Below are positions 17,565-25,775 of a stretch of DNA of 64,000 nucleotides, piece by piece. Made by a program: the position numbers and the translations under genes. The notes below the pieces were generated by a model. It saw only the letters and a program-made list of their open reading frames with translations. It made no database searches and was not told the DNA's origin. The DNA lies in contig NZ_JBEXAC010000002.1 in the NCBI RefSeq assembly GCF_040567655.1, forward strand, positions 868,001 through 932,000, given 5' to 3'. Every line of letters begins with the position of its first letter. Position 1 is the stretch's first letter. Source of the stretch: Chitinophaga sp. H8. Lineage in GTDB: Bacteria > Bacteroidota > Bacteroidia > Chitinophagales > Chitinophagaceae.

Positions 17565-17572
17565 TAAATTTG
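17565..17572 (+). promoter_or_regulatory. -7 promoter element of the jetABCD operon
   Basis: TAAATTTG matches TAnnTTTG and is 31 bases before the jetA ATG. No good -33 TTTG is seen upstream, so strength is uncertain. Confidence 0.55.
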
Positions 17573-17603
17573 TATCCGTAATATCGCACCTGTAAACGAT
17601 TTT

Positions 17604-19079
17604 ATGCCGGAAGCAGCCATTACTGAATTATTTGCATCCTCTCCAGCGGTACAGATCATCCGTATGCGCAATGCCCACTGGGTACTGCCGTTTTTATACA
17701 GTGCCTTCAAAGCGGAGAACAATATCTTTTATATTGCTGAACCGGAACTAATTTCCCGGCTGGCGGAAGAATTACGTCAGCATGCTGAGGGTACGGAAGA
17801 CCTGGAAGAAGCCCGGATCGAGTCAGGAGAAGACGAAGAAAGCCGGGCCAGAAAATACCTCCTCAACTGGGTCCAGAAACGGTTATTACAGGACTTTCCT
17901 GATAATGACGCTATTACCCAATACAAACTAAGTGCACATACCGAAAAAGTATTGCAATGGCTCCAAAGCCTGGAAAAACGACAGTTTGTGGGTACAGAAA
18001 GCCGCTTCAGGTTCTTGTTTCAAACCCTCCGGGAAATGACGGAATATGCACAGGATGACCGTAAAAGCCGGCTGGAAGAACTAAAAAACAAAAGAGCCGA
18101 AATTGATAAAGAAATCAAAAAACTGGAACTGGGTGGCCAGGTAACAGTATACACCAATGCACAGGTGCAGGAACGCCTGGAATGGTTTACCCGTTTGTGC
18201 TACGAGCTGCTGAGCGATTTCCGCGAAGTAGAAGACAATTTCAAACAGATACACCGCGACATAGTAGAACAACATACCAAAGCGGAAGTGAATAAAGGGG
18301 CCATCGTAGGCTACGCATTTGAAGCATATAATTCCCTCCGCAACAGCGACCAGGGTAAAAGTTTCTACGCATTCTGGGATTTTCTCGTATCCAGGGCTGG
18401 ACAGGAAGACTGGCGGCAACTAACGGAAAATCTCCTGCAGCTGCTGGAAGATCGTAATATCCCGGTGGAAAAAGGATTCCTGCAAAATACTAAGTCGCTC
18501 CTGCTCCAGCATGGCAGAAACGTATACGATGCAAATGATAAAATGGCGGAAAAATTAAGCCGCATCATCACCGAAAAGGAAATTGCCCGCCACCGCCGTA
18601 TGCGCCAGCAAATAGGCAGCATTAAGGAAATGGTGTTTCAGCTGATGGAAGAAGAAAACGTACCCTGTGGAATAGCAGTACACGAGCCCTCTCCTATCCG
18701 TATGAGCATGGAGCGGAAACTCAACCTTCATCCCAAAAAAGTGGTAACCAACCTGAAGCAGCCGGCCAACGCACAGGAACAGATTGCCGATATGGAACGC
18801 TTCGGACGGATGATGAATACCGCCCATATTGATAAAAAGAAATTGTGGCAGCAGGTGGAAGATGTTTTGCAACAAAAACAAACCGCTACCCTGCGCGAAG
18901 TAATAGAAGTAGTAGGCTTAAACAACGGATTAGCAGAAGTAGTCGCCTATTTCAGCTTCCTGAAGGAAAAAGGAGGACGGGTACAGGCAATCGAAAAAAT
19001 TACCGAACTTATTCCCCTGAACGAAACACAAACCCGCTTTGTTGAAGTCCCTTATTTACTGTTCAGCAAACAGGCTTAA
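17604..19079 (+). CDS. jetA: Wadjet type I protein JetA (DUF3375, MukF-like kleisin)
   Basis: 491 residues. It carries the DUF3375 hallmarks: an N-terminal winged-helix-like region, LQSLEKRQFVGTESRFRFLF near 120-140, a coiled coil with RRAEIDKEI-type heptads (about 150-175), LLSDFREVEDNFKQIHR near 200, and SDQGKSFYAFWDFL near 250. JetA is the kleisin of the JetABC condensin-like complex, which extrudes DNA loops and recognises small circular DNA such as plasmids. It is the first gene of a complete jetABCD operon and is read from its own promoter element. The DUF3375 pattern identifies the system as type I. Function is well established for homologues; activity here is inferred. Confidence 0.92.
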   Translation: MPEAAITELFASSPAVQIIRMRNAHWVLPFLYSAFKAENNIFYIAEPELISRLAEELRQHAEGTEDLEEARIESGEDEESRARKYLLNWVQKRLLQDFPDNDAITQYKLSAHTEKVLQWLQSLEKRQFVGTESRFRFLFQTLREMTEYAQDDRKSRLEELKNKRAEIDKEIKKLELGGQVTVYTNAQVQERLEWFTRLCYELLSDFREVEDNFKQIHRDIVEQHTKAEVNKGAIVGYAFEAYNSLRNSDQGKSFYAFWDFLVSRAGQEDWRQLTENLLQLLEDRNIPVEKGFLQNTKSLLLQHGRNVYDANDKMAEKLSRIITEKEIARHRRMRQQIGSIKEMVFQLMEEENVPCGIAVHEPSPIRMSMERKLNLHPKKVVTNLKQPANAQEQIADMERFGRMMNTAHIDKKKLWQQVEDVLQQKQTATLREVIEVVGLNNGLAEVVAYFSFLKEKGGRVQAIEKITELIPLNETQTRFVEVPYLLFSKQA

Positions 19080-19116
19080 ATATTATTTATTAATCTCTTT
19101 TTCAAAATAACCCATC

Positions 19117-19701
19117 GTGAATATACTGCCTTATACACCTGTATTCATTAAACTGCTGAAAGGCCCGGTGGAATACCTGGAAAAATCATCCTGGGAACAA
19201 TTACTGCAATACCAGGGAGAACTTACCGTTTTTCTCCAGCAGCTGGGCCTTATCCTCGTATTGGATAAAGAAGACGGTTTTGCCTATCTCGAAACAGCAA
19301 AGACAGAAGAAGAGGAAAGTGTAGCCGGATGGATACGCCGCTCCGCACTGGGATATGATGAAAGCGTACTACTGGTACTACTCCGGGATATGATGGCCGA
19401 ATTTGAAGTGGGAGAAGTAACCAGCAGGGAACTGATAAAGAAAAGACGCGAAATCAAAGAATATGCAGAACTTTTCTTTCGCGAAAATGCCAGTCGCGTG
19501 AAATTCATAAAAGAACTGGACCGTCTCATAGATAAAGTGGAAGAACTTGGTTTTATTGATAAGGTAGAACACCATGAAATGCTGGATGAACAGAAATTCC
19601 GCATTAAAAAACTCCTTAAAGCCAAAGTAGATAACGAAGTATTGGAAGATTTTAAACAGCAACTTACCGAACATGCAGCTCAGCGTATTCAGCACGGATA
19701 G
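19117..19701 (+). CDS. jetB: Wadjet protein JetB (DUF4194, MukE-like)
   Basis: 194 residues with winged-helix character (IRRSALGYDESVLLVLLRDMM, then KFIKELDRLIDKVEELGFI and FRIKKLLKAKVD). Size and position between jetA and jetC fit the DUF4194 JetB subunit, the MukE-like partner that binds the kleisin. It begins 37 bp after jetA and its last 29 bases overlap the start of jetC, so translation of the two is probably coupled. Low sequence similarity to named families means the call leans on gene order as well as on visible motifs. Confidence 0.88.
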   Translation: MNILPYTPVFIKLLKGPVEYLEKSSWEQLLQYQGELTVFLQQLGLILVLDKEDGFAYLETAKTEEEESVAGWIRRSALGYDESVLLVLLRDMMAEFEVGEVTSRELIKKRREIKEYAELFFRENASRVKFIKELDRLIDKVEELGFIDKVEHHEMLDEQKFRIKKLLKAKVDNEVLEDFKQQLTEHAAQRIQHG

Positions 19702-22700
19702 TGATAAATCAGGCTTTCGTTTACAATACATGGAAGTGTACAACTGGGGGACCTTTGACGATCATGTATGGCAGATAAAACCGGAAGGCGAAACATCTTT
19801 ACTTACAGGTGCCAATGGTAGTGGAAAAACGACCTACGTGGATGCCCTCCTTACCCTGATGGTGCCGGAAAGAAAATACCGGTTCTATAACCAGTCATCC
19901 GGTAGCGAAAAGAAAGGCGACCGCACCGAAGAAAGCTATGTACTGGGTGGCTATGGTAACATCCAGACCGAAAACAGTAATGCTACCAAAAGCCTCTATC
20001 TCAGAGAAAACCGGGAAGAAACCTATAGCATCCTGCTGGCTTGTTTTGCAAATGAAGCCGGACAGGAAATTACCCTCTTCCAGGTACGCTATTTCAGCGG
20101 CAGTGACATGAAAAGAGTATATGCGGTGGCGCATAAATCCCTGCATATTGAAAACGACTTTACTCCTTTTGACCTGAGTGGTAACTGGAGACGCCGTATC
20201 GATCAGCAATACAACAAAGGCAGCCGCCGGCAGGTAGAATGGTTTGACGGGGCCTCCCGCTATGCACAGCGTATGGTAGAAGTGCTGGGTATGCAAAGTA
20301 TGCAGGCGCTCAGCCTTTTCAACCAAACAGTAGGTATCAAGGTGTTGGGCAATCTGGATGAATTTATCCGGATGCATATGCTCGAACCCCGCAATATGGA
20401 GGAACAATTCCAGGAACTGAAAAAACACCTGGCTACCCTCCTGGATGCACAACGCAATATCGAAAAAGCCGAAGCCCAGATTGCATTGCTCCAACCACTG
20501 GAGCAGCATTATATCACTTACCAGCAACATGGTACTGAACTGAAAGTGGCACAGCAGGAACTGGAAGTGGCTGCTATCTGGAACAGCTATACCAAATACC
20601 AGATGCTGGGAGAAGCGCTGACCAATGGTACCAAAGCGCTGGAAGAATTACGGGCCCGCCTGCAACAGGTGCGCGAAAAACTCAGCCAGTTACAGGAGGA
20701 AGAAAGGCAAACAAAAAACCAGATAGAACAAAATAAGGCCGGGCAACGTTTACAACAACTGACGAAAGACCTGGAAGATGCACAGCAGCAGCTCCACACA
20801 GCTGAAGCTGCACTCACACAGTTTACCGAATGGTGCACCACTATACACCTGGAAGAAACACTGGCTACGGATGAAAGCGCCTACAACCGCATCAAAAAAG
20901 AAGCTGATAAGGCCAATAAAAGACTGGCCATGGAAACCCGCAATAACGAGGAAGACTGGTATGATGCGAAATCCCTGCTGAACAAAACCAAAGACGAGAC
21001 GGCATTGGTAGAACTGGAACTGAATATGCTCCTGCAAAGCAGAAACAATATTCCCGGGCCCCTGGTACACCTCAGAAAAGAGCTCTGTAATGTACTGAAA
21101 CTGGATACTTCCGAACTTCCTTTTGCGGGTGAACTGATGCAAGTGAAAACAGAAGAACTGGATTGGCAGCCTTCCATGGAAAAACTGTTGCACGGTTTCG
21201 CATTACGCCTGCTGGTGCCGGAAAAACACTATAAAAAAGTAACCCGGTATGTAAACACCACCAACCTGAGAGCACGGCTGGTATACTACCACGTAGGTGA
21301 AATTGCCATGCACCAATATGCCGAAGAGGATACCGTATGGCATAAACTGGAGTTTCATCCTGAACATAAACTGAGCAACTGGGTAAGCCATCAGGTAATC
21401 CGCATGTTTGATCATAGTTGCGTGGAAAGCGAACGGGAACTGGCACGCTATGACAATGCTATCACCATTCATGGGCTGATCAAAAATAAAGACCGTCACG
21501 AAAAAGATGATCGCCCGGATCGTAACGATCCCAGCCGTTATGTATTAGGCTGGAATAATGAGAAAAAGAAGGACGCGCTGACCGCAAAACGGTTGCGCCT
21601 GATAACAGATGCAGAAAATGGACAAGAGGCGCTGGAAAGGGCGGAAAATAAGAAAAAACGTTTAGGCAAACAGCTGGTGGCTGTTCAGCATATCCTGGAT
21701 CATAATGGCTTCAAAACACTGAATACCCTGGCCATTCAACGGGAGATCCATAAAATTGAGGAACAGATCAATGCGCTCAAACAAAGCAGCAACCAGTTAA
21801 AAGCACTCACCGAACAGCTCACCGGTATACAGGAACAAATAGCGATACAGGAAACGGAAAGGGATTCCCTTTTAAGTAAAACCGGGATCAGTGAAAACAA
21901 CCTCATGTACGTGGAGCAGCAACAACAACAATTACAGCCACTGGTACAGCAGGTCACAGAAAATGATACCCTCCTGTTACTCGAATTCCAGCGCCGCCAT
22001 GATGCAGAACTCCTGAATATCGCACTCAATAATATCGATGGGATCTATCAGCAGATCAAATCCACCATTGCTCAACAGGTAAAACAACTGGAAGAGTCCC
22101 TCAATAAAGAAGGACGCGAACTGGACCGCGGTATTAACCGTGTTAAAAACCCTCCACTCGAAACCCTACAACGGTTTACCGACTGGGCCGGAGATGTACA
22201 CGCCCTTCCTGCCGACCGGGAATTTGTACAGGAGTATATTGAATGGCTGGAAAAACTGCAAACAGAAAATCTTCCCAAATACAGAAAAGATTTTGAACGC
22301 TACCTCCATGAAACCATGGTATACAAAATGGGCGAGCTGAATGAAGAACTGGAAAGTTGGGAACGTAAAATAAAACACAGCGTCGTTACCTTAAACCAAT
22401 CTCTGGGTGGAATTAATTTTAACCGGCTCCCGGATACTTTTATCCAACTGGGTATACGCGCGGTGGCTGATACTACCATCAAAGAATTCCGGGCCAACCT
22501 GCTAAAAGCACTGCCACAGGCGGCAGACTGGCAGCAAAACAGTTTTGAAGATAAAGCCCTCCATTTCCTCCAACAGGTACAGCCGCTGATCAACAGCCTG
22601 GACGAAAGCGAAAGCTATCGCAGCAGGGTACTGGACGTTCGTAACTGGTTCGAATTCTGGGCAGATGAAAAATACCGTACTACCCAGGAATTAAAGAAAA

Positions 22701-23074
22701 CATACCGGCAAATGGGACAGCTCTCCGGTGGAGAAAAAGCACAACTCACCTACACCATCCTTTGCTCTGCTATCGCCTACCAGTTTGGTATTACCCGCGA
22801 AGGACAAAACTCCAAAAGCCTGCGCTTTATTGCAGTGGATGAAAGCTTCAGTAACCAGGATGAAGAAAAAGCCACCTACCTCATGGAGCTTTGCCGCCAA
22901 CTGCACCTGCAATTGCTGGTGGTAACACCAAGTGATAAAATCCAGATCGTACAAGGCTTTATTGCACACGTACACCTGGTACAAAGAGTAAATAACCGGC
23001 ATAGCGTGCTGTATAATATGACCGTTAAAGAGTTTCAGGAAAAAAAGGAGGAACAGCTGGTACCATTACAGTAA
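19673..23074 (+). CDS. jetC: Wadjet protein JetC (SMC/MukB-like ATPase)
   Basis: 1133 residues in SMC layout. The Walker A motif GANGSGKTT is at residues 46-54. Long coiled coils flank a hinge-like middle (coils about 270-400 and 630-800, rich in Gln, Glu and Leu). The ABC signature QLSGGEKAQ is near 1017 and Walker B FIAVDESFSNQDE near 1052. The ATPase dimer powers DNA loop extrusion by the JetABC complex. The start ATG lies inside jetB (29-base overlap) and is the first ATG before the conserved YMEVYNWGTF strand. All catalytic motifs are intact, so there is no sign of decay. Confidence 0.94.
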   Translation: MQLSVFSTDSDKSGFRLQYMEVYNWGTFDDHVWQIKPEGETSLLTGANGSGKTTYVDALLTLMVPERKYRFYNQSSGSEKKGDRTEESYVLGGYGNIQTENSNATKSLYLRENREETYSILLACFANEAGQEITLFQVRYFSGSDMKRVYAVAHKSLHIENDFTPFDLSGNWRRRIDQQYNKGSRRQVEWFDGASRYAQRMVEVLGMQSMQALSLFNQTVGIKVLGNLDEFIRMHMLEPRNMEEQFQELKKHLATLLDAQRNIEKAEAQIALLQPLEQHYITYQQHGTELKVAQQELEVAAIWNSYTKYQMLGEALTNGTKALEELRARLQQVREKLSQLQEEERQTKNQIEQNKAGQRLQQLTKDLEDAQQQLHTAEAALTQFTEWCTTIHLEETLATDESAYNRIKKEADKANKRLAMETRNNEEDWYDAKSLLNKTKDETALVELELNMLLQSRNNIPGPLVHLRKELCNVLKLDTSELPFAGELMQVKTEELDWQPSMEKLLHGFALRLLVPEKHYKKVTRYVNTTNLRARLVYYHVGEIAMHQYAEEDTVWHKLEFHPEHKLSNWVSHQVIRMFDHSCVESERELARYDNAITIHGLIKNKDRHEKDDRPDRNDPSRYVLGWNNEKKKDALTAKRLRLITDAENGQEALERAENKKKRLGKQLVAVQHILDHNGFKTLNTLAIQREIHKIEEQINALKQSSNQLKALTEQLTGIQEQIAIQETERDSLLSKTGISENNLMYVEQQQQQLQPLVQQVTENDTLLLLEFQRRHDAELLNIALNNIDGIYQQIKSTIAQQVKQLEESLNKEGRELDRGINRVKNPPLETLQRFTDWAGDVHALPADREFVQEYIEWLEKLQTENLPKYRKDFERYLHETMVYKMGELNEELESWERKIKHSVVTLNQSLGGINFNRLPDTFIQLGIRAVADTTIKEFRANLLKALPQAADWQQNSFEDKALHFLQQVQPLINSLDESESYRSRVLDVRNWFEFWADEKYRTTQELKKTYRQMGQLSGGEKAQLTYTILCSAIAYQFGITREGQNSKSLRFIAVDESFSNQDEEKATYLMELCRQLHLQLLVVTPSDKIQIVQGFIAHVHLVQRVNNRHSVLYNMTVKEFQEKKEEQLVPLQ

Positions 23075-23095
23075 ATAATAAATCTGTTCACAGGC

Positions 23096-24280
23096 ATGGT
23101 TGAACAATTATTCATGGAGCAGTTACAAAGAAGGTATACCTCCTATTTAAAGGGGGTAATATCAGGTGAACCCTTTGTGCCTATTGTGTACGCCAGGAAA
23201 ATTATATTGCCTGATACTACTGCAGCAGCCATGGATATCTTTATGCCCGCCTGTTTAAAACATGAAAAAAAGGAAAGGCAGCCTGGATGGACAATAGATT
23301 GGAAAATAAAGCCTCATAAGCCTAAGATATTCCCCCGCCAGAAATGGCCGGTTAAGTTTACTGTTACTACTGAAGCTGACTATCTCTATTTGCTAAAAAA
23401 AGAAAAGGAAGTTACCAGCTTTAAACAACAATTGCAGGAACTGCTGAACTGGAAAAACGATATCGCTACCTGGCTAGCCGCAAAACCCGAACGGGTACTA
23501 GGTTTAAAACCAGTATGGAAAGAGATTCGCCCGGTAATAGACTATATACTTGCTGAAAAGGACCTGAGCAGCTATTATCTCACTACCCTAAATGTGCCGG
23601 TGCATACCAAGTTTATTAAAACTTACAGTTCTCCTATATTATCCTTACTAAAACACCTGGATCCACTTCGGTTTCCTAAAGAAATAAATGATATTGAAGA
23701 AGCACTCGGCGTAAAAAAAGCACCTTATCTGCGCCCTGTACGCTGGCTGGACAGCTCTTTGGCAGACCAGTATACAGAGAAAATAAAGATCCTGGGCCTT
23801 ACCAGGGAAACCTTAAGTACGATAGACTGGGAGGTATCAGAATTATGGCTGGTAGAGAATAAAGACAATCTGCATTTATTACCGGATAGGAAAAATGCAT
23901 TAGCCATTTTCGGGGAAGGCAGAGGGGTGCTGGAACCAGACTTTATTCCTACCGCATACCGGCATAAAAGATTGTTCTATTGGGGAGATCTGGATACGGA
24001 AGGTTTCTATATCCTACACCTGCTAAAAAAACAATATCCTCATACACAAAGTGTACTCATGGATGAAGCAACGGTTGTATTCCATCAGCATAAAATCAAT
24101 ATCGTAAAAAGCCATAACAGACCTGTACTGGATGAATTAAACACCACTGAAACTGTTGCTTATCAGTTGCTCACAGCGCAAAGCCCGCTGCCCGCACTGG
24201 CTGGCAGAATTGAACAACAGCAGCTGGAACAGCAATATGTTCAGACTTACCTGCAGCAAATCCCCTTAGCCGGAATTTAA
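23096..24280 (+). CDS. jetD: Wadjet nuclease JetD (DUF3322-DUF2220, Toprim)
   Basis: 394 residues. The N-terminal half fits DUF3322 (DNA-binding, WTIDWKIKPHKPK and repeated WKxI segments). The C-terminal half fits DUF2220, a topoisomerase VI/Spo11-like Toprim domain with the metal-binding Glu near 251 (LWLVENKDN), a GEGRGV turn, and the DxD motif in YWGDLDTEGF near 297. JetD cuts the DNA held by JetABC, which destroys plasmids. The gene starts 21 bp after jetC and ends the operon. With it, all four Wadjet subunits are present and apparently intact. Confidence 0.93.
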   Translation: MVEQLFMEQLQRRYTSYLKGVISGEPFVPIVYARKIILPDTTAAAMDIFMPACLKHEKKERQPGWTIDWKIKPHKPKIFPRQKWPVKFTVTTEADYLYLLKKEKEVTSFKQQLQELLNWKNDIATWLAAKPERVLGLKPVWKEIRPVIDYILAEKDLSSYYLTTLNVPVHTKFIKTYSSPILSLLKHLDPLRFPKEINDIEEALGVKKAPYLRPVRWLDSSLADQYTEKIKILGLTRETLSTIDWEVSELWLVENKDNLHLLPDRKNALAIFGEGRGVLEPDFIPTAYRHKRLFYWGDLDTEGFYILHLLKKQYPHTQSVLMDEATVVFHQHKINIVKSHNRPVLDELNTTETVAYQLLTAQSPLPALAGRIEQQQLEQQYVQTYLQQIPLAGI

Positions 24281-24296
24281 ACCCACCCTCCATTTA

Positions 24297-24310
24297 TTGA
24301 CATACATCAA
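24297..24310 (+). promoter_or_regulatory. FNR/CRP-family operator-like site
   Basis: TTGACATACATCAA fits the FNR consensus TTGAT-N4-ATCAA with a single mismatch. It lies 51 bases upstream of the DUF2798 gene, whose downstream neighbour is a Crp/Fnr family regulator. An autoregulatory site is likely. Confidence 0.55.
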
Positions 24311-24360
24311 TGTTTATACTTTTTGAGTGCTGCACCTTTGCATCATCAAAAAAAATAAAC

Positions 24361-24585
24361 ATGAAAAAGAACAACTACAAGTACATCTACACCCTCTTCA
24401 TTGTAATTCCGATGACATTAATCATGGCCTTTGTAGGGCTGATGCGTAACTACGGATTGGGCCATAACTGGTTCATCAAATTTCTCAATGCATGGTCAGT
24501 AATGCTCCCCGTAGCTTACCTGGCTGCTTTCCTGATTATCCCCAGAGCTAAACAGCTGGCCGATAAAATCAAATGGAGAGAATAA
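24361..24585 (+). CDS. DUF2798 small membrane protein
   Basis: 74 residues from the ATG at 24361; an earlier in-frame ATG (24310) lies inside the operator-like site and is disfavoured. Two hydrophobic segments (about 9-29, YTLFIVIPMTLIMAFVGLM, and 41-61, WSVMLPVAYLAAFLIIP) and a basic end match the DUF2798 pattern, which is a two-helix protein ending in a positively charged tail. Function unknown. The stop is 26 bases before the start of the Crp/Fnr regulator gene, so they form an operon, and the regulator may control it. Confidence 0.8.
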   Translation: MKKNNYKYIYTLFIVIPMTLIMAFVGLMRNYGLGHNWFIKFLNAWSVMLPVAYLAAFLIIPRAKQLADKIKWRE

Positions 24586-24611
24586 TTTGTAACTTTAATT
24601 GCACATCCGGT

Positions 24612-25181
24612 ATGCACGAACAATTAGCAAAATATATTCTAAGTAAAGTGGCGGTCAACGATCGCCAGCTGGAAACCATCCTTTCCTACTTTAAAGTACT
24701 TACCTCTCAAAAAAATGAAATCCTCTTAACCGAAGGGGATATCTCCAAACGGATGTTCTTTGTAGGAAAAGGATGTCTTAGAGTTTATTTTATCCAGGAA
24801 GATGGATTGGAAGCTACCCGGCACCTGGCCTTTGAAAATGCTTGGGCCACTGCATTAATGAGCTTTATTAAGCAAACTCCTTCTAAGGAATATATACAAG
24901 CGGTGGAGCCAACAACATTGTTATACATCTCACACAATGACTTCTATTACCTGTTGGAGGCAATTCCGGGATGGGAAAAGTTTTACAGAAGTTACCTGGA
25001 ATATGCCTACATCAATAACACCGATCGTTTGATGACCTTTATTACAATGAATGCAGCAGAACGGTATAAATTACTGCTGCAGGAAAATCCTATCATAGTA
25101 CAGCGCCTGCCCAATAAGATGGTAGCGTCTTATCTCAACATTTCACAGGAAACCCTAAGCCGGCTTAAATCTAAGATCTGA
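24612..25181 (+). CDS. Crp/Fnr family transcriptional regulator
   Basis: 189 residues from the ATG at 24612, selected because the protein then begins directly with the usual short helix (MHEQLAKYI). An in-frame ATG at 24573 inside the previous gene would add 13 residues. The cyclic-nucleotide-binding-like beta roll is at about 20-120 (ILLTEGDISKRMFFVGKGCLRVYF). The dimer helix follows, and the C-terminal helix-turn-helix is short (LPNKMVASYLNISQETLSRLKS). Residues for cAMP binding are not evident. No Fe-S Cys cluster is seen. It sits downstream of a DUF2798 gene, with an FNR-like palindrome before the pair. The signal it senses is unknown. Confidence 0.88.
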   Translation: MHEQLAKYILSKVAVNDRQLETILSYFKVLTSQKNEILLTEGDISKRMFFVGKGCLRVYFIQEDGLEATRHLAFENAWATALMSFIKQTPSKEYIQAVEPTTLLYISHNDFYYLLEAIPGWEKFYRSYLEYAYINNTDRLMTFITMNAAERYKLLLQENPIIVQRLPNKMVASYLNISQETLSRLKSKI

Positions 25182-25188
25182 TACCAAT

Positions 25189-25605
25189 TTAAAAAACGGT
25201 CTCTTCTATCAATGGGGGATCTGTATTAAAATCACTATATCTTACCCAGGAGGGCCTGATAATATAATAAGCTATATCCGGCCATTGCTCCCGGATAGTA
25301 CCATCTGGAAACTTTGTGAAATAAACAGCCTTTGCTTGCTCCAGTTCCTCACCTGTTAATTGTTGCGCCCGCCCTTCATACTGAACAGTTATTTCATTAT
25401 CCCATCCAATTACCAGCGCCACATTGGGGTTAAACTGAAGGTTGCGGTGCTTGCGGCTGGTAGTAGTAGTGTCAAAAATGATTTCCAATTGTTCATTCAC
25501 CGCAACGCCTATTACCGCCGATTCTGGTACCTGCTTCAATGACACCGTAGATATAACGGCTAAATCATGCTTATTAATAAAGTCAAACAAGGTGCTTGTA
25601 TCCAT
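25189..25605 (-). CDS. Pyridoxamine 5'-phosphate oxidase-like flavin-binding protein
   Basis: 138 residues forming a split-barrel: LAVISTVSLKQVPESAVIGVAV at 15-36, IIFDTTTTSRKHRNLQFNPNVALVIG in the middle, and YEGRAQQLTGEELEQAKAVYFTKFP. This is the FMN or F420 binding fold of the general-stress/pyridoxamine oxidase-like group. Substrate is unknown and it need not be a true PdxH. It converges on the Crp/Fnr gene with only 7 bases between the stops, and no terminator is visible in that gap. Confidence 0.85.
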   Translation of the reverse strand: MDTSTLFDFINKHDLAVISTVSLKQVPESAVIGVAVNEQLEIIFDTTTTSRKHRNLQFNPNVALVIGWDNEITVQYEGRAQQLTGEELEQAKAVYFTKFPDGTIREQWPDIAYYIIRPSWVRYSDFNTDPPLIEETVF

Positions 25606-25715
25606 CTTTATGCAGCATTTGGTCCCTTGTAAGTTAATATTTTTTCTATCGTATCAAAATAGCGGTACATTAAATCTATGAGCAATACATGGCACCCACT
25701 CTCAGAGGGTTAAAC

Positions 25716-25748
25716 AAAAAGCGGGTGTATCAAAAATGATACACCCGC
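25716..25748 (-). terminator. Terminator of the S9-SusCD-lipoprotein operon
   Basis: Arms GCGGGTGTATCA (25721-25732) and its complement (25737-25748) enclose an AAAA loop. On the minus strand it is followed by TTTTT (25716-25720). It is 28 bases past the stop of the last gene in the leftward operon. Confidence 0.88.
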
Positions 25749-25775
25749 TAACAGCTTTATCCTTACTAAGTTATC

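Noticed and set aside
17604-19079. Wadjet type II or III assignment
   Set aside because: JetA shows the DUF3375 blocks (FVGTESR, LLSDFREVE, SDQGKSF-AFWDFL) and JetD the DUF3322/DUF2220 layout, which define type I.
16889-24300. Integration of the Wadjet genes as a tRNA-targeted island
   Set aside because: I looked for a repeat of the tRNA 3' end downstream of jetD and found none, and there is no integrase gene.
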